From: Chloroflexota bacterium
GTDB taxonomy: Bacteria; Chloroflexota; UBA11872
Direction of reading: 5' to 3'
DNA: 49,176 bases
Assembly (NCBI GenBank): GCA_022821645.1
Contig: JAJEDE010000006.1
Location: 1 to 49,176, forward strand
The notes under the pieces were generated by a model. The model saw only the letters and a program-made list of their open reading frames with translations. It did no database searches and was not told where the DNA came from. Below are positions 48,955-49,176 of the stretch, one piece after another. Within the stretch, counting starts at the first letter, position 1, and every line of letters begins with the position of its first letter. A program made the position numbers and the translations under genes.

Positions 48955-49176
48955 GGGGCGAGAGGGCGGCGACGGGGTGTGGTTGGTTGCGGCTGCTTCA
49001 GCGGGGGTAAGAGCGGCGGATGGTGGGTGGGGGTGAAGGGGGGAACTGTCTCTCGCCAGCCGGCCCCTAGAGGGGGCCGGCTGGCGAGAGACCGTTCCCC
49101 CCGTCACCCCCCCCCCCCCACCGCCGCGCGTTCCCCCCCGGGAGCAGCCGCCACCAACCACCCCCCCGCGCCCCCC
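48955..49176. repeat. Terminal fold-back inverted repeat, possible assembly artefact
   Basis: A perfect 20-bp inverted repeat (49048-49067 with 49073-49092) has a 5-base centre. Outside it the right arm (49093-49176) remains recognisable as the reverse complement of about 48970-49047, but with growing numbers of differences and long C runs. GGTTGGTTGCGGCTGCT near 48980 matches the complement near 49141-49162. Confidence 0.6.

Larger units (their letters stand above)
48736..49176. other. Gene-free, low-complexity end of window
   Basis: 441 bases with an A/T palindrome (48834-48857), a purine-rich repeat (48903-48952) and a terminal fold-back palindrome. Long open frames here have repeat-like composition, and I see no gene. 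Confidence 0.6.

Noticed and set aside
48736..49161. N-terminal extension of the last dehydrogenase
   Set aside because: Runs through repeats and the fold-back region; the protein proper starts at ATG 48735.

Overview
The window looks like high-GC bacterial chromosome. Its shape is housekeeping operons separated by short accessory stretches, with frequent GTG and TTG starts and many 1-4 base stop/start overlaps. The mix suggests a Chloroflexota-like bacterium: Gfo/Idh/MocA dehydrogenases, LCP family, EF-G2-type factor, YhaO/YhaN-type nuclease pair, GHMP sugar kinase beside galU, and dispersed CCCTCACCCC/CCCTCTCCC palindromes. That assignment is inference only; no rRNA or other decisive marker is present.

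Layout. 1-1060: left end of an IS110-family element on the minus strand, with a DEDD transposase running off the window and a well-formed candidate bridge RNA upstream of it. 1176-3003: a dehydrogenase, a repeat-rich spacer and a small repeat-type membrane protein. 3014-6257: minus-strand operon eno-larB-larC (glycolysis plus nickel-pincer cofactor synthesis). 6384-10268: SMP-30 family hydrolase, an unusual short Lon-family protease, rhodanese and a MoeB/ThiF-like adenylyltransferase. 10297-13478: a PDZ-containing membrane histidine kinase with its NarL-type regulator. 13404-20158: dehydrogenase, LCP protein, methyltransferase, CinA-type domain protein, fused aldolase/short-chain dehydrogenase and a small membrane protein. 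20323-23842: coupled operon galU - GHMP (glucuronokinase-like) kinase - xylB. 23918-26909: homocysteine methyltransferase, DUF624-like membrane protein and a lone ABC ATPase. 27126-32841: nusA-ylxR-infB-rbfA-truB-ribF, the transcription/translation core operon. 32994-39770: Crp/Fnr regulator, gamma-glutamyltransferase-like protein and the SbcD/SbcC-like pair. 39822-42973 (minus): EF-G2-like GTPase and M42 aminopeptidase. 43112-45519: proB-proA, the first two steps of proline synthesis. 45600-48735: ComEC-type metallo-beta-lactamase domain protein, EamA transporter and a third dehydrogenase. 48736-49176: repeat-rich spacer ending in a fold-back palindrome that may be an assembly artefact.

Most notable. 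(1) The IS110 upstream region folds into a 5' hairpin plus two loops closed by perfect 10-bp stems, about 175 nt in all, which is the architecture of a bridge RNA. Its presumed target guides resemble a purine-rich repeat present elsewhere in the window and preserved at the element's own flank. (2) ylxR and rbfA, the genes either side of infB, both seem to start at ATC codons behind good Shine-Dalgarno sequences. This suggests translation sensitive to initiation factors, by analogy with the AUU start of infC. (3) A Lon-family protein keeps the Ser-Lys protease dyad but lacks the N-terminal domain and has altered ATPase motifs.
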